The notes: generated from the letters alone by a model not told the origin. Positions 7,838 through 16,663 are shown, counted from the stretch's first letter. The stretch: 25,277 bases of DNA from an uncultured Parabacteroides sp. (GCA_934725305.1 CAKVBA010000039.1:1-25277), one strand, 5' to 3'. Numbers and translations: made by a program.

Positions 7838-7893
7838 CGAAAAGGAGGCGTGCCATCATTGCAAACAACTTGCTAAGCATGACACACCTCCTT
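7838..7893 (-). terminator. Intrinsic terminator of the META lipoprotein gene
   Basis: On the minus strand AAGGAGGTGTGTCAT pairs over 15 positions (two G-U) with ATGGCACGCCTCCTT and is followed by TTTT. It starts about 25 bases after the stop codon. Confidence 0.8.
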
Positions 7894-7917
7894 AAAGTTT
7901 ATACTATCCAAGCACTA

Positions 7918-8343
7918 TTAGCGAGACAAAACGAACAACACGTTTCCTGCTGCATCAACCAACAACACTTCATCCGCACTCTTACCGGCCTTTACGGCCT
8001 TTACTTCATCCATCGATTTCAACACTTTGTCTTCCAACTCCATGTTAGGACAAGACATCATGGTTGTAACCGCATCGTCGATAGCAATAGCAGAAACATC
8101 ATTTGCATCCAGCACAACAGAAGCATTAAAGATGTTGCAACCTGCATTTCCATACACCTTGTTCTCTGTCATATCAAACTCCATCACAGGAGCATCTTCT
8201 TCAACTACTACTTTTTCGCCTTTTACTTCAGCGATATTCCACTTACCTTCCAGACATTTAACATCGGTCTTGGTTTCTGAACATGAGCTCAACATACCAA
8301 CGAAAGCGGGGATCATTAACGCATAAAAAAAGATTTTCTTCAT
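7918..8343 (-). CDS. META-domain (HslJ-like) lipoprotein
   Basis: This 141-residue lipoprotein has signal residues 1-20 and lipobox LSSC with the lipidated Cys21, so it is expected to be anchored in a membrane facing the periplasm or cell exterior. The rest is a single META domain. It has GKWNIAEVKG (33-42), the signature GNAGCN (65-70) with a partner cysteine in MMSCPN (Cys98), and a hydrophobic end. HslJ in E. coli is linked to heat and novobiocin resistance, but the biochemical role of the domain is not settled. It is transcribed alone, with a long leader and a clear terminator. Confidence 0.88.
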   Translation of the reverse strand: MKKIFFYALMIPAFVGMLSSCSETKTDVKCLEGKWNIAEVKGEKVVVEEDAPVMEFDMTENKVYGNAGCNIFNASVVLDANDVSAIAIDDAVTTMMSCPNMELEDKVLKSMDEVKAVKAGKSADEVLLVDAAGNVLFVLSR

Positions 8344-8551
8344 TATAAATACAGTTTACGACAAGTATATATAACCGACTTAAAACTACTTGTCTATATT
8401 AATAAAAACTTGTTTTTTTCTCTCTCTTCTTAACATGATGCAATCTGGGAACAAAACGCTCCCATTGCATCAGCTATTTAAACTCTTTTAACCATTAATT
8501 TTTCTGCTACTTACGGTAACATTGTTCAAGAATCATCACATATGCAGGCGA
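8344..8551 (-). promoter_or_regulatory. Structured 5' leader of the META lipoprotein gene
   Basis: If transcription starts from the box at 8552-8559, the mRNA has a leader of about 200 bases. It can form two hairpins. One is at 8437-8471 (GATGCAA and TGGGA arms, two-base bulge). The other is at 8360-8394 (GACAAGTA/TACTTGTC), ending 17 bases before the ATG. Neither is followed by a T-run, so neither looks like an attenuator. Control of translation start is possible but unproven. Confidence 0.4.
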
Positions 8552-8559
8552 CAAAGGTA
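8552..8559 (-). promoter_or_regulatory. Possible -7 box for the META lipoprotein gene
   Basis: TACCTTTG on the minus strand is a full match to TAnnTTTG. No TTG is seen 19 bases upstream. A weaker box, TATACTTG at 8362-8369, lies much closer to the gene and is an alternative. Confidence 0.4.
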
Positions 8560-8658
8560 CGATAAAAAGCGAATTTACTCGCATAGTAGTCCACAAAAGC
8601 CCTACGGATTGTGACAAAACAACAGAAACAATGTGTAATAACCACAAGAAAAAAGCAT

Positions 8659-8666
8659 TATATTTG
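8659..8666 (+). promoter_or_regulatory. -7 box abutting the M23 peptidase start codon
   Basis: TATATTTG matches TAnnTTTG and ends only four bases before the ATG at 8671. If it is used, the mRNA would be leaderless or nearly so. The -33 element is not convincing. Confidence 0.4.
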
Positions 8667-8670
8667 CTAA

Positions 8671-9969
8671 ATGAAGACACAACGATACATCTATTATTAT
8701 TTATTATTGGCAGGGATTTTGCTTAGCTATTCTTGCACCCGACCACGTCAGCAGGAGAATTCAAGCTTTACGGATGGCGAACAGATTGATAGTTTACAAC
8801 ACAATTATGCTTATGGCATCTGTGTCGATTCACTCGACATGCAGAAATATACCATACAAAACGGTGCTAATCCGGCATCCATCTTCGCACAATTGGGTTT
8901 TTCACCTTCAATGGCAGACAGCATCTCAAAGGCTTCTGCCAATGTATTGGATCCGACCAAGCTGAGAGCCGGAATGAATTACTATACCTTTACGACATTC
9001 GACACCATTCCGCAAATCCAGTATATTGCCTTTGCCAAGACTCAGATTGATTATGCCGTAATCGACCTGACTCAAGCGCCTATTCAAGCCTATGAATTCA
9101 ACAAGCCTGTCACCTTGAAGCGGAAATATGTAGAGGGCACTTTGAATAGTTCGTTATGGAATATGATTAAAAAGAGCGGTCACGATCCACTATTGGCCAT
9201 CAAGATCTCTGATGTCTATGCCTGGCAGATCGATTTTTTCGATATAAAAGATGGAGATTCTTTCAAGGTAATCTACAACGAAGCCTATATGGATGACACA
9301 ACGGCTCTGCATATCGCCTCCATCGAAGGTGCTATATTCAATCATCAGGGTAAAGAATTCGTTGCGATTCCCTTCACTCAAGATAGTATCTTTGAATACT
9401 TCGATACCGAAGGAAATAGTCTGCGCAAAGCGTTCCTCAAAGCTCCGCTGGATTTCTTCCGCATCACATCTCGCTTCTCGCACGCCCGTTATCATCCCAT
9501 CTTAAAAAGATATCGTGCCCATCATGGTGTGGATTATGCAGCGCCCGTTGGAACGCCCGTACGTAGTATCGGTGAAGGCACGGTTGTTGCAAAAGGCTTT
9601 GTGAATGGTGGCGGACACACCATCAAGGTGAAACATAATTCCTCCTATACAACCAGCTACATGCACCTGAGCCGATATGCCAAAGATCTGGCCGTTGGAA
9701 CACATGTTAAGCAGGGCGAAGTGATCGGCTACGTTGGATCAACCGGACTTTCAACCGGTCCACATTTAGACTTCAGGGTCTATAAGAATGGCCAGCCCAT
9801 CAATCCGCTGAACATGGAGGCGCCACCTTCCGAACCGATCAAGCCTGCCTATCGAGACTCGTTTATGCTGGTTAAGCAACAACTGATAGCCGAGATAGAT
9901 AGTCTGCATAAGGCTTACGAACAAGGCGAACAGGAACAGGAGTTATGCCAACAGACAATCCAACAATAA
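8671..9969 (+). CDS. M23 family peptidase lipoprotein
   Basis: This is a 432-residue lipoprotein: hydrophobic signal, lipobox LSYSC, lipidated Cys22. Residues about 45-260 form an N-terminal region ending in the segment before FRITSRFS. The M23 (LytM) domain spans about 265-385, with zinc motif HxxxD at His284-Asp288, His332 in the YMHLS motif and the last motif at His365. M23 enzymes cut peptidoglycan cross-bridges or activate amidases. In the last motif the usual HxH reads His365-Leu-Asp367, so the third zinc ligand is Asp, not His. The protein could be active with altered metal binding or be a non-catalytic regulator. It precedes yccF by 25 bases. Confidence 0.9.
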   Translation: MKTQRYIYYYLLLAGILLSYSCTRPRQQENSSFTDGEQIDSLQHNYAYGICVDSLDMQKYTIQNGANPASIFAQLGFSPSMADSISKASANVLDPTKLRAGMNYYTFTTFDTIPQIQYIAFAKTQIDYAVIDLTQAPIQAYEFNKPVTLKRKYVEGTLNSSLWNMIKKSGHDPLLAIKISDVYAWQIDFFDIKDGDSFKVIYNEAYMDDTTALHIASIEGAIFNHQGKEFVAIPFTQDSIFEYFDTEGNSLRKAFLKAPLDFFRITSRFSHARYHPILKRYRAHHGVDYAAPVGTPVRSIGEGTVVAKGFVNGGGHTIKVKHNSSYTTSYMHLSRYAKDLAVGTHVKQGEVIGYVGSTGLSTGPHLDFRVYKNGQPINPLNMEAPPSEPIKPAYRDSFMLVKQQLIAEIDSLHKAYEQGEQEQELCQQTIQQ

Positions 9970-9994
9970 ACCTCAACAATAAACATTAGACATT

Positions 9995-10363
9995 ATGAAG
10001 TTTTTAGGAAACATTATCTGGCTAATTTTCGGCGGCTTTGCTACAGGTATTGAATACATCGTCGCCAGTGTATTGCTAATGATAACAATCATTGGCTTCC
10101 CTTTTGGCCTGCAAACACTAAAACTGGCATTGGTTGCTTTTTGGCCGTTTGGCACTCAAGTGGAAAATGGCGGAAACGCGAACGGTTGCCTGTCGTTAAT
10201 CATGAACGTTATCTGGATCCTCATCGGTGGCTTTTGGATCTGTGTGACTCACCTGTTCTTTGGTCTGCTTCTTTGTATCACGATTATTGGTATTCCTTTC
10301 GGACGCCAGCACTTCAAATTGGCATCATTAGCATTGACTCCGTTCGGAAAGACAATCTATTGA
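9995..10363 (+). CDS. yccF: YccF-domain inner-membrane protein
   Basis: The 122-residue protein has two similar halves. Each has a hydrophobic segment beginning NIIW or NVIW, a second one ending TIIGFPFG or TIIGIPFG, and a final K-L-A-L/S-x-A-x-x-P-F-G motif. This duplicated layout is characteristic of the YccF (DUF307) family of small membrane proteins, whose role is unknown. Probably two to four membrane segments. It follows the M23 gene by 25 bases and is likely co-transcribed. It converges with murI, leaving about 30 bases with no clear terminator. Confidence 0.9.
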   Translation: MKFLGNIIWLIFGGFATGIEYIVASVLLMITIIGFPFGLQTLKLALVAFWPFGTQVENGGNANGCLSLIMNVIWILIGGFWICVTHLFFGLLLCITIIGIPFGRQHFKLASLALTPFGKTIY

Positions 10364-10393
10364 CCGCATGGCAACGGAAAGGAATACACCTTT

Positions 10394-11245
10394 TTATAAG
10401 GTATCAATCGTCACCTGCTCCACACCATCCACTAAGTCTTGTAAGAAGACGGAAGCAATCTCAGAAAACTTCGTAGTTGACTCTGTCGTAAGGAAACGAC
10501 AAGTTCCCCCTTTCGTCAACTTCTGATCCATCTCGGGATGACGCTTCAAATAGTCCTCAAGACTCTCTGCCACATATTTGCCTTGTGGCAATAGGCGGAT
10601 ACCTTCGGGCAAGAAGGCCTTAATCTTATGTAGCAACAACGGGTAATGCGTACAACCCAATATCAAGGTGTCAATCTGAGGATCTACGGAAAGAATATGG
10701 TCAAGATGCTTCTGTACGAAATAATCCGCACCCGGCGAGTCGAACTCATTATTCTCGACCAACGGCACCCACATAGGGCAGGCTTCACCGGTCACCTGTA
10801 TATGTGGGAACATCTTCTCGATCTCTATCACATACGATTGGGAAGAGATCGTTCCGGTCGTACCCAAGATGCCAACATGCTTGGTTCGGCTCATCGAATC
10901 CATCAGCTCCACCGTAGGACGAATCACACCCAACACTCGACGGGTGGAATCCCAGTTCGGTAAATCACATTGCTGAATCGTGCGCAAAGCCTTGGCCGAA
11001 GCGGTATTGCAAGCCAGAATGACCAACTGACAACCGGAACTAAACAACTTGATGACGGCCTGCTTGGTGAATTGATAAACCACCTCAAAGGAGCGTGAGC
11101 CATAAGGCGAACGAGCATTATCACCTAAATAGATATAATCATAAGCCGGCAATCGCTTACGTATTTCATCAAATACCGTCAATCCTCCATAACCCGAATC
11201 GAAGACTCCGATAGGACCTGCTACCTGTGACAATTTAATCTCCAT
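10394..11245 (-). CDS. murI: Glutamate racemase
   Basis: This enzyme converts L- to D-glutamate for peptidoglycan stem peptides. The 283-residue product has Asp16 in FDSGYGG, the first catalytic cysteine in ACNTAS (Cys79) and the second in GCTHYP (Cys198), the cofactor-independent racemase pair. The ATG at 11245 is chosen because the in-frame extension to 11320 would run through the terminator at 11299-11341. It is the last gene of the bamA side of the cluster. A weak promoter-like word (TACTTTCG, 11262-11269) lies between terminator and gene. Confidence 0.96.
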   Translation of the reverse strand: MEIKLSQVAGPIGVFDSGYGGLTVFDEIRKRLPAYDYIYLGDNARSPYGSRSFEVVYQFTKQAVIKLFSSGCQLVILACNTASAKALRTIQQCDLPNWDSTRRVLGVIRPTVELMDSMSRTKHVGILGTTGTISSQSYVIEIEKMFPHIQVTGEACPMWVPLVENNEFDSPGADYFVQKHLDHILSVDPQIDTLILGCTHYPLLLHKIKAFLPEGIRLLPQGKYVAESLEDYLKRHPEMDQKLTKGGTCRFLTTESTTKFSEIASVFLQDLVDGVEQVTIDTL

Positions 11246-11298
11246 ATCTTTTAATGTATTCCGAAAGTAACGAAGCTGTTTGCAAATAGAACAAACCA

Positions 11299-11341
11299 AA
11301 AAAGGCTGCACCGAAATCACATTTCGAAACAGCCCTTTTTA
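11299..11341. terminator. Bidirectional intrinsic terminator between ompH and murI
   Basis: GGCTG pairs with CAGCC, and inside it CGAAAT pairs with ATTTCG. The hairpin is flanked by A-runs on the left and CCCTTTTT on the right, so it works in either direction. It ends the uppS-bamA-ompH transcript before murI. Confidence 0.8.
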
Positions 11342-11370
11342 TAGTATAAATTCGTTGGAATAAGACTTTC

Positions 11371-11865
11371 TTACAAACCTAATTTAGCACGAACGAACTG
11401 TGTTGCATCAATTGCGTTAGAACCAGTGAACAACAAAGCTGCCGGATCAATGATGTAAGTATAACCCTTTTCAGAGCCAACATCCTGAATAGCCTTTTGC
11501 AACTTAGCCTGGATCGGCTGAAGCAATTCTTGCTGCTTCTTCTGAACATCCTGCTGAGCTACCTGCATGAAGTTTTCCATACGAGCCTGGATATCCTGAA
11601 TTTCCTGCATTCTTCTCAATTTGATGTTTTCTGTCAATGAATCCTGCTGAGCTACAAAATCAGAATATTTCTTCTGATATTCATCTTGCATCTGCTTCAA
11701 CTCAACTTTGTACTTTTCATTCAAGTCTGCCATCTGCTTTTCCATATTAGATACTTCCGGCATAGCCATAAATACCTCCTGTGTATTAACAAATGCAATC
11801 TTTACTTCCTGGGCGAAAACTCCCAACGGGAGCAACATAAACAATAAAACAAACAGTTTCTTCAT
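11371..11865 (-). CDS. OmpH/Skp-family periplasmic chaperone (second copy)
   Basis: The 164-residue protein has a signal peptide cut near GVFAQ, then the small Skp body fold start (VKIAFVNTQEVF). A long coiled-coil arm rich in K, Q and E follows (about 40-120), then a C-terminal strand region (KGYTYIIDPAALLF). Skp proteins hold unfolded outer-membrane proteins in the periplasm on their way to BamA. It lies 74 bases after a related ompH gene and two genes after bamA, which supports that role. A promoter-like box precedes it, so it may be expressed more strongly than its neighbours. The terminator at 11299-11341 follows. Confidence 0.9.
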   Translation of the reverse strand: MKKLFVLLFMLLPLGVFAQEVKIAFVNTQEVFMAMPEVSNMEKQMADLNEKYKVELKQMQDEYQKKYSDFVAQQDSLTENIKLRRMQEIQDIQARMENFMQVAQQDVQKKQQELLQPIQAKLQKAIQDVGSEKGYTYIIDPAALLFTGSNAIDATQFVRAKLGL

Positions 11866-11926
11866 TTTCTATTTCTAATTACTTGTTACTATTCGAATGT
11901 TTTGAATACTATTTACATAAAGCACA

Positions 11927-11934
11927 CAAAAGTA
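11927..11934 (-). promoter_or_regulatory. Possible internal -7 box for the second ompH
   Basis: TACTTTTG on the minus strand matches TAnnTTTG in the gap between the two ompH genes, 62 bases before the ATG. No -33 TTG is seen. Confidence 0.35.
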
Positions 11935-11939
11935 AGCAT

Positions 11940-12455
11940 TTATTTTGAATATCCTAACTTTATCAGCACTTCATTGCTAATATCAATGCGCGGAGAGGCA
12001 AAAATAATGCTCATGGCCGAAGCTCTATCAATAACCAACTGATAACCTTTGTCTTCGGAAATCTCCTTCACAGCATTGTAAACTTCGTCTTGAATAGGTT
12101 TCATCAGGCTTTCGCGCTTCTTATACAACTCACCTTCCGGACCGAAATATTTACGCTTCAGGTCTTGTGCCTCTTGCTCTTTCTTGACAATCTCCTCTTC
12201 GCGCTTAGTCTTCATCTCAGCAGACAAGAAGACCAATTCACTCTGATAGTTCTTATACATATTCTGAGCCTCTTGCTGAATGGCTTCTACTTCGTTTTGC
12301 CATTTCTTAGACACTTGGCTCAACTGTTCGTTCGTCATTTCATAAGCGGGAATATTCTTCAATATATATTCCATATCAATCAAGGCAAACTTTTGTGCCT
12401 CAGCTGCCCAAGAGCATAGCAACATCAAACAGCCTAAAATAATCGCTTTTTTCAT
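11940..12455 (-). CDS. OmpH/Skp-family periplasmic chaperone (first copy)
   Basis: This 171-residue Skp-like protein has a signal peptide (cut near AAEAQ), the N-terminal strand FALIDMEYILKNIP, a charged coiled-coil arm (about 40-120) and a terminal region KGYQLVIDRAS matching the Skp body. The ATG at 12455 is chosen over a GTG two codons upstream. It lies about 50 bases after bamA. It and the next gene are clearly related but diverged, an old tandem duplication common in Bacteroidales, which suggests a mixed or specialised chaperone set for barrel proteins. Confidence 0.9.
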   Translation of the reverse strand: MKKAIILGCLMLLCSWAAEAQKFALIDMEYILKNIPAYEMTNEQLSQVSKKWQNEVEAIQQEAQNMYKNYQSELVFLSAEMKTKREEEIVKKEQEAQDLKRKYFGPEGELYKKRESLMKPIQDEVYNAVKEISEDKGYQLVIDRASAMSIIFASPRIDISNEVLIKLGYSK

Positions 12456-12506
12456 ACTCACTACTTTTTATTAATTAACCTTGTAAACTATACGCACAGG
12501 AACTCA

Positions 12507-15182
12507 TTAGAATTCCTGTCCGATAATGAAGTGGAAATTGCTACCGCTACGCTCGCCATTACCAAAGTTAGGCGTGTCGAAACCGTATGCCCAGTCGATA
12601 CCCATCAGACCAATCATCGGCAAGAAGATACGAACACCCACACCGGCAGAACGTTTCAAGTCGAACGGATTGAAGTTCTTCAAGGTAGTCCAAGCGTTAC
12701 CTGCCTCCACAAATAACAAACCATAAATAGTAGAAGAAGGTTCAAGCAAGAACGGATAACGCAACTCCATGGCCAAACGTGAATAAGCATAACCATAGGT
12801 GCTGTAACTACCATTACCGGCAATACTACCATTCTCATAACCACGCAAACCAATGGTCTCGGTTGCATAAGTACTTGAATAACCTGTCATACCGTCACCA
12901 CCCATATAGTATGTTTCGAATGGTGAACGCTTATCTTTATTATAGGTTCCTAAGAATCCATATTCAACACGACTCATCAATACCGGTGTACGCTTAATGG
13001 TCAGCGGTGCCAACGGAGAGAAAATCTTGGCGCGGAACGCCCACTTGTGATATTCAATGAATTTGAACTTATCCGGATTACGGTCGCTCATTGAGGCATA
13101 ATCCTTTCCGTCCCACAATGAATAAGGAGGTGTTGCACTTACCGACAAGCTGAAGGTTGAACCACGACGAGTGTACAACGGGTTGTCGATAGAGTTACGC
13201 TGCAACAACAATTCCAAGTTGATGTTATGACAAGTTCCGTTCTGAACCAAGAAGTAGTCCCAATCATGCATCTTATACAACTGATAGTTCAATGTAGCCA
13301 TAAACTGGAAGTAGTCATCCGGCCAGTTCAGACGCTTACCATAACCGACAGACAAACCAAACATCTTAATTGACTTATCCGGGTCATAAGCAAATTCATA
13401 GTTATAATTGTTATAGCCATAATTATAACCTCCATAACCATTATACAATGGACTATAATAATTGTTATAGTAATTATTATAATAATTGTTATAATAGTTA
13501 TTGCTCATGTAACGGCTATTCACGTCGGTCTGCTTAGAGAAGTAAGCTCCGATAGACAAAGAATTCGGACGTTTACCACCAAACCACGGATCCAAGAACG
13601 AGATACTATAAGCTTGATAGTAACGACCGTTGGTCTGACCACTCAATGTCAAAGTCTGTCCTTCCCCCTGAGGAATAATACCCTTATAGCTCTTTGGGTT
13701 CAAGAAGTTCTTCATAGAGAAGTTGGTAAACTTCAAGCTCAACTTACCAATCACACCCGTCTGACCCCAACCGGCAGAGAACTCAATCTGGTCGTTGGCC
13801 TTAGACACCAAGTTATATTCAATATCCACGGTACCGTTTTCTGCATCAGGTAGCGGAACGGGATTCATGTTTTCAGGGTCGAAATGTCCCATCTGAGCCA
13901 ACTCACGAACAGAACGCATCAAGTCTTCACGGCTAAACAACATACCCGGTTTGGTACGAAGCTCACGACGCACGATGTCTTCATACAAACGGTCGTTACC
14001 ATTAATGATAATACGGTTGATAGTGGCCTGCGGACCTTCCTGGATACGGATCTCCAATGAGATTGAGTCGTTCTGAACATCCACCTCTACCGGGTCGGCA
14101 CTAAAGAACAGATAACCATTATTGAAATAGACGTTGGAAACGGCATCATCGTCGGTAGTCAAACGCTCTGTCAACTTCTTTTGGTTATAGACCTCACCGG
14201 CCTTCATACCCAAAACCGCCTCGAGATATTCGGTTGCATACTTTGTATTACCCACAAAGCGGATATCCTTCAAATAATATTTCTGACCTTCCGATACCTT
14301 CAAGAAGATATCTACCTTTTTCTCGTTGTAGTTTACAACACTATCAGACAACAACACGGCATCACGATAACCATGTTCGTTATACTTGTCGATCAAGTTC
14401 TTCTTATCATTCTCATACTCTTCGGTTGTAAACTTCTTTGTGCTGAACATCTCTCTCAAACTTGTCTTCCAGTCATTATAGAAGCTAAACTTTTCGTTCG
14501 TTTTCTTCATGGCCTTCTTCAAATCCCGAGCAGACAAAGCATTGTTACCATCGAAATAGATACGGTGAATTCGGGTCTTCTCATTCTTATCGATATGAAT
14601 ATCAACGATAACCTCACCCTCGTTTGTCAAGTCGTCATGTTGGACAATATTTACATCCACATTCTTAAAGCCTTTGGCATCAAAGAACTTCTGAATAACG
14701 ATTTTCGTACGGTCCATCACGTTGGGAGTCACCTGAAAGCCCTTCTTCAAGCCCAACTTGGCCTCCAGGTCTTTACGCTCGCCCTTCTTGACGCCATAAT
14801 AGTTGACTTGTGAGATACGCGGACGTTGCTTCAGCTGCACTTCGAGCCAAATAGAATCGTTCTCAATCTTATTGGCCAAGATCTTCACATCCGAAAACAG
14901 ACCATGCTTCCAGAAACGCTTCACTGCTGTTGTGATCTCTTCGCCAGGCACCGACACCTCGTCTCCTACAGACAAACCGGAGAAACCAATCAACACGAAA
15001 TCATCATAATTCTTTACACCCGTTACCTTAATATCTGCAATCTTATATTTTCTTGGAGATAACGAATAGGAAATCACAGGCAACTCGGCCTGCTTCTCCA
15101 CCTGCGTAGTGTCACTTTCCTGAGCAAACAATGCTCCTGTAAACCCAAGAAAAAACAAAAACAGCACAATTCTTTTGTACAT
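12507..15182 (-). CDS. bamA: BamA outer-membrane assembly factor (Omp85 family)
   Basis: BamA folds beta-barrel proteins into the outer membrane. The 891-residue product has a signal peptide cut near ALFAQ and then about five POTRA domains to roughly residue 430 (for example ISQVNYYGVKKGE, IHRIYFDGNNALS, KDIRFVGNTKY, INRIIINGNDRL). A C-terminal 16-strand barrel ends in GQEF, the expected terminal Phe. The barrel carries an Asn/Tyr-rich insertion with four NNYY repeats (561-576), probably a surface loop, which helps explain the extra length over the E. coli protein (810). It starts 13 bases after uppS and precedes two ompH/skp genes. Confidence 0.96.
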   Translation of the reverse strand: MYKRIVLFLFFLGFTGALFAQESDTTQVEKQAELPVISYSLSPRKYKIADIKVTGVKNYDDFVLIGFSGLSVGDEVSVPGEEITTAVKRFWKHGLFSDVKILANKIENDSIWLEVQLKQRPRISQVNYYGVKKGERKDLEAKLGLKKGFQVTPNVMDRTKIVIQKFFDAKGFKNVDVNIVQHDDLTNEGEVIVDIHIDKNEKTRIHRIYFDGNNALSARDLKKAMKKTNEKFSFYNDWKTSLREMFSTKKFTTEEYENDKKNLIDKYNEHGYRDAVLLSDSVVNYNEKKVDIFLKVSEGQKYYLKDIRFVGNTKYATEYLEAVLGMKAGEVYNQKKLTERLTTDDDAVSNVYFNNGYLFFSADPVEVDVQNDSISLEIRIQEGPQATINRIIINGNDRLYEDIVRRELRTKPGMLFSREDLMRSVRELAQMGHFDPENMNPVPLPDAENGTVDIEYNLVSKANDQIEFSAGWGQTGVIGKLSLKFTNFSMKNFLNPKSYKGIIPQGEGQTLTLSGQTNGRYYQAYSISFLDPWFGGKRPNSLSIGAYFSKQTDVNSRYMSNNYYNNYYNNYYNNYYSPLYNGYGGYNYGYNNYNYEFAYDPDKSIKMFGLSVGYGKRLNWPDDYFQFMATLNYQLYKMHDWDYFLVQNGTCHNINLELLLQRNSIDNPLYTRRGSTFSLSVSATPPYSLWDGKDYASMSDRNPDKFKFIEYHKWAFRAKIFSPLAPLTIKRTPVLMSRVEYGFLGTYNKDKRSPFETYYMGGDGMTGYSSTYATETIGLRGYENGSIAGNGSYSTYGYAYSRLAMELRYPFLLEPSSTIYGLLFVEAGNAWTTLKNFNPFDLKRSAGVGVRIFLPMIGLMGIDWAYGFDTPNFGNGERSGSNFHFIIGQEF
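13455..13502 (-). repeat. Four 12-base repeats coding NNYY in bamA
   Basis: Four in-frame units of the type AAYAAYTAYTAY (Y is C or T) encode four NNYY blocks. Third-base differences between units mean they are not exact copies. Change in copy number would keep the reading frame and alter loop length. Confidence 0.85.
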
Positions 15183-15195
15183 ATACGGCTATTGT

Positions 15196-15939
15196 TTATA
15201 AGATTAATTGCTCACTTGTCTTACCAAAGCGACGTTCGCGCTGCTGATAATACAATATAGCTTCATACAACTCTTCTTCTCTAAAATCGGGCCAATACAC
15301 ATCTGTAAAATAAAGCTCGGCGTATGACAATTGCCACAACAAGAAATTACTGATGCGTTGTTCGCCTCCCGTGCGGATCAACAAATCGGGATCTGGAATA
15401 TCCTTTGTCGTCAAATGACTTGAAATGACCTCTTCCGTAATCTCTTCCGGATGCATCTTATGCTCCAGCACCTCGCCGGCCAGCTGACGCATGGCATTGA
15501 TAATTTCCCAACGTGACGAATAGCTCAAAGCCAACACCAACGCCGTTCCGGTATTTACCGATGTTATCTTTATACACTCATCCAAGGTCTTGCGAGCATC
15601 TTCCGGCAGACGAGAAAGATCACCGATAGCCATCAAACGCACATTATGCTCCATCAAGATAGGAGTCTCTTGATGAATAGCAGAAACCAGCAAACTCATC
15701 AACGCAGACACTTCTGCTTTCGGGCGGTTCCAATTCTCCGTAGAGAAAGTATATACCGTCAGATATTTCAAACCCAAAGTTGTAGCTGCTTCTACCACCT
15801 TATGCAATGAAACAACACCTTCCTGGTGTCCGAAACACCGGTCTTTCCCTCGAGCTTTGGCCCAACGTCCATTACCATCCATTATGATTGCCACATGTTG
15901 TGGTAATCGATGTCTATCTATTTGTTCAATCAACGACAT
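15196..15939 (-). CDS. uppS: Isoprenyl transferase (undecaprenyl diphosphate synthase)
   Basis: This enzyme condenses isopentenyl diphosphate onto farnesyl diphosphate to form the lipid carrier used for peptidoglycan and surface glycans. The 247-residue product has the catalytic Asp21 in [10 protein letters not shown], then [10 protein letters not shown] (64-73), and [20 protein letters not shown] with the substrate-binding arginines near the C-terminus. The ATG at 15939 gives the family's usual start ([17 protein letters not shown]); a GTG ten codons upstream would overlap the preceding gene. It follows the DUF6089 gene by 19 bases and precedes bamA by 13, so it is within one operon. Confidence 0.96.
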   Translation of the reverse strand: MSLIEQIDRHRLPQHVAIIMDGNGRWAKARGKDRCFGHQEGVVSLHKVVEAATTLGLKYLTVYTFSTENWNRPKAEVSALMSLLVSAIHQETPILMEHNVRLMAIGDLSRLPEDARKTLDECIKITSVNTGTALVLALSYSSRWEIINAMRQLAGEVLEHKMHPEEITEEVISSHLTTKDIPDPDLLIRTGGEQRISNFLLWQLSYAELYFTDVYWPDFREEELYEAILYYQQRERRFGKTSEQLIL

Positions 15940-15958
15940 GTCTATATTTCGTATCTTC

Positions 15959-16663
15959 TTAATAACCACTTATACTATTCATATTGTTACAGGGTCTTGT
16001 CCTCGGTCCAAAATCCCATGTAACAGAAAACAACAGGAATGAATACCAGTCTTTGTTCTTCAGAAAGCTGCCACTCACATGATAAGGATCGTCCAACAAT
16101 TCGTCGCCCTCAAGATTATCGGCAAACAACTTCCTGAATGAGAATTCACATCCCAAATTGATGCGATTCTTCAACTTATACTTCACGCCAACGCCCAACG
16201 GCAAATGCAAACTTGTCATGGTGCTTCCATTACCCGGTGCAACAGAGACTCCCAATCCGAGCAACAGATAGGGAGTGAAACGCCTTGCCCCCGCATAAGC
16301 AAACTTATCGCTATAGGGGAAAAAGTTAAACTCCGCCTGTCCGCCCAATTCGATCACATTGGTATCGAAAGAGGTCTGGGCCTGATTGGGGAACACATTC
16401 TCCAACCCTTCTGTGCTACCCGAAAGCCTGCCCCATGCCAGATCGCCCTTCAAAGCCCATCTGAAGTTCAGGTTATAACGGAACACCGCACCCAATGCCG
16501 GATTCAAACCTTTAAAGAAGCCGTTCTTATTGGCATCACCCATATAATAGGCTCCGCCGGCCAGGCCTCCTATTTCATATTTATATTCCTGAGCTCGAAG
16601 CACAGGCACACATCCGATCAGTAAAATCACGAGTAGTATTCGTTGCAAAAAACTTGATGCCAT
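15959..16663 (-). CDS. DUF6089-family outer-membrane beta-barrel protein
   Basis: This 234-residue secreted protein has a signal peptide cut near VLRAQ. It begins [15 protein letters not shown], a start typical of Bacteroidales DUF6089 proteins of this locus. Alternating hydrophobic and aromatic strands then suggest a small eight-stranded-type barrel. No enzymatic motif is visible and its function is unknown. The ATG at 16663 is chosen because it begins the signal peptide directly. Being next to uppS and bamA on the same strand suggests an envelope role, but that is inference. Confidence 0.8.
   Translation of the reverse strand: MASSFLQRILLVILLIGCVPVLRAQEYKYEIGGLAGGAYYMGDANKNGFFKGLNPALGAVFRYNLNFRWALKGDLAWGRLSGSTEGLENVFPNQAQTSFDTNVIELGGQAEFNFFPYSDKFAYAGARRFTPYLLLGLGVSVAPGNGSTMTSLHLPLGVGVKYKLKNRINLGCEFSFRKLFADNLEGDELLDDPYHVSGSFLKNKDWYSFLLFSVTWDFGPRTRPCNNMNSISGY

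Noticed and set aside
7870..8280. 136-codon plus-strand open frame opposite the META gene
   Set aside because: It is antisense to a clear lipoprotein gene, overlaps its terminator, and is rich in Cys and His with no family resemblance.
11246..11320. Upstream extension of murI by 25 codons
   Set aside because: It would include the bidirectional terminator at 11299-11341, and the family start is at the internal ATG.
14181..14813. 210-codon plus-strand open frame inside bamA
   Set aside because: It is an antisense shadow of the POTRA-coding region; the bamA frame is unambiguous.
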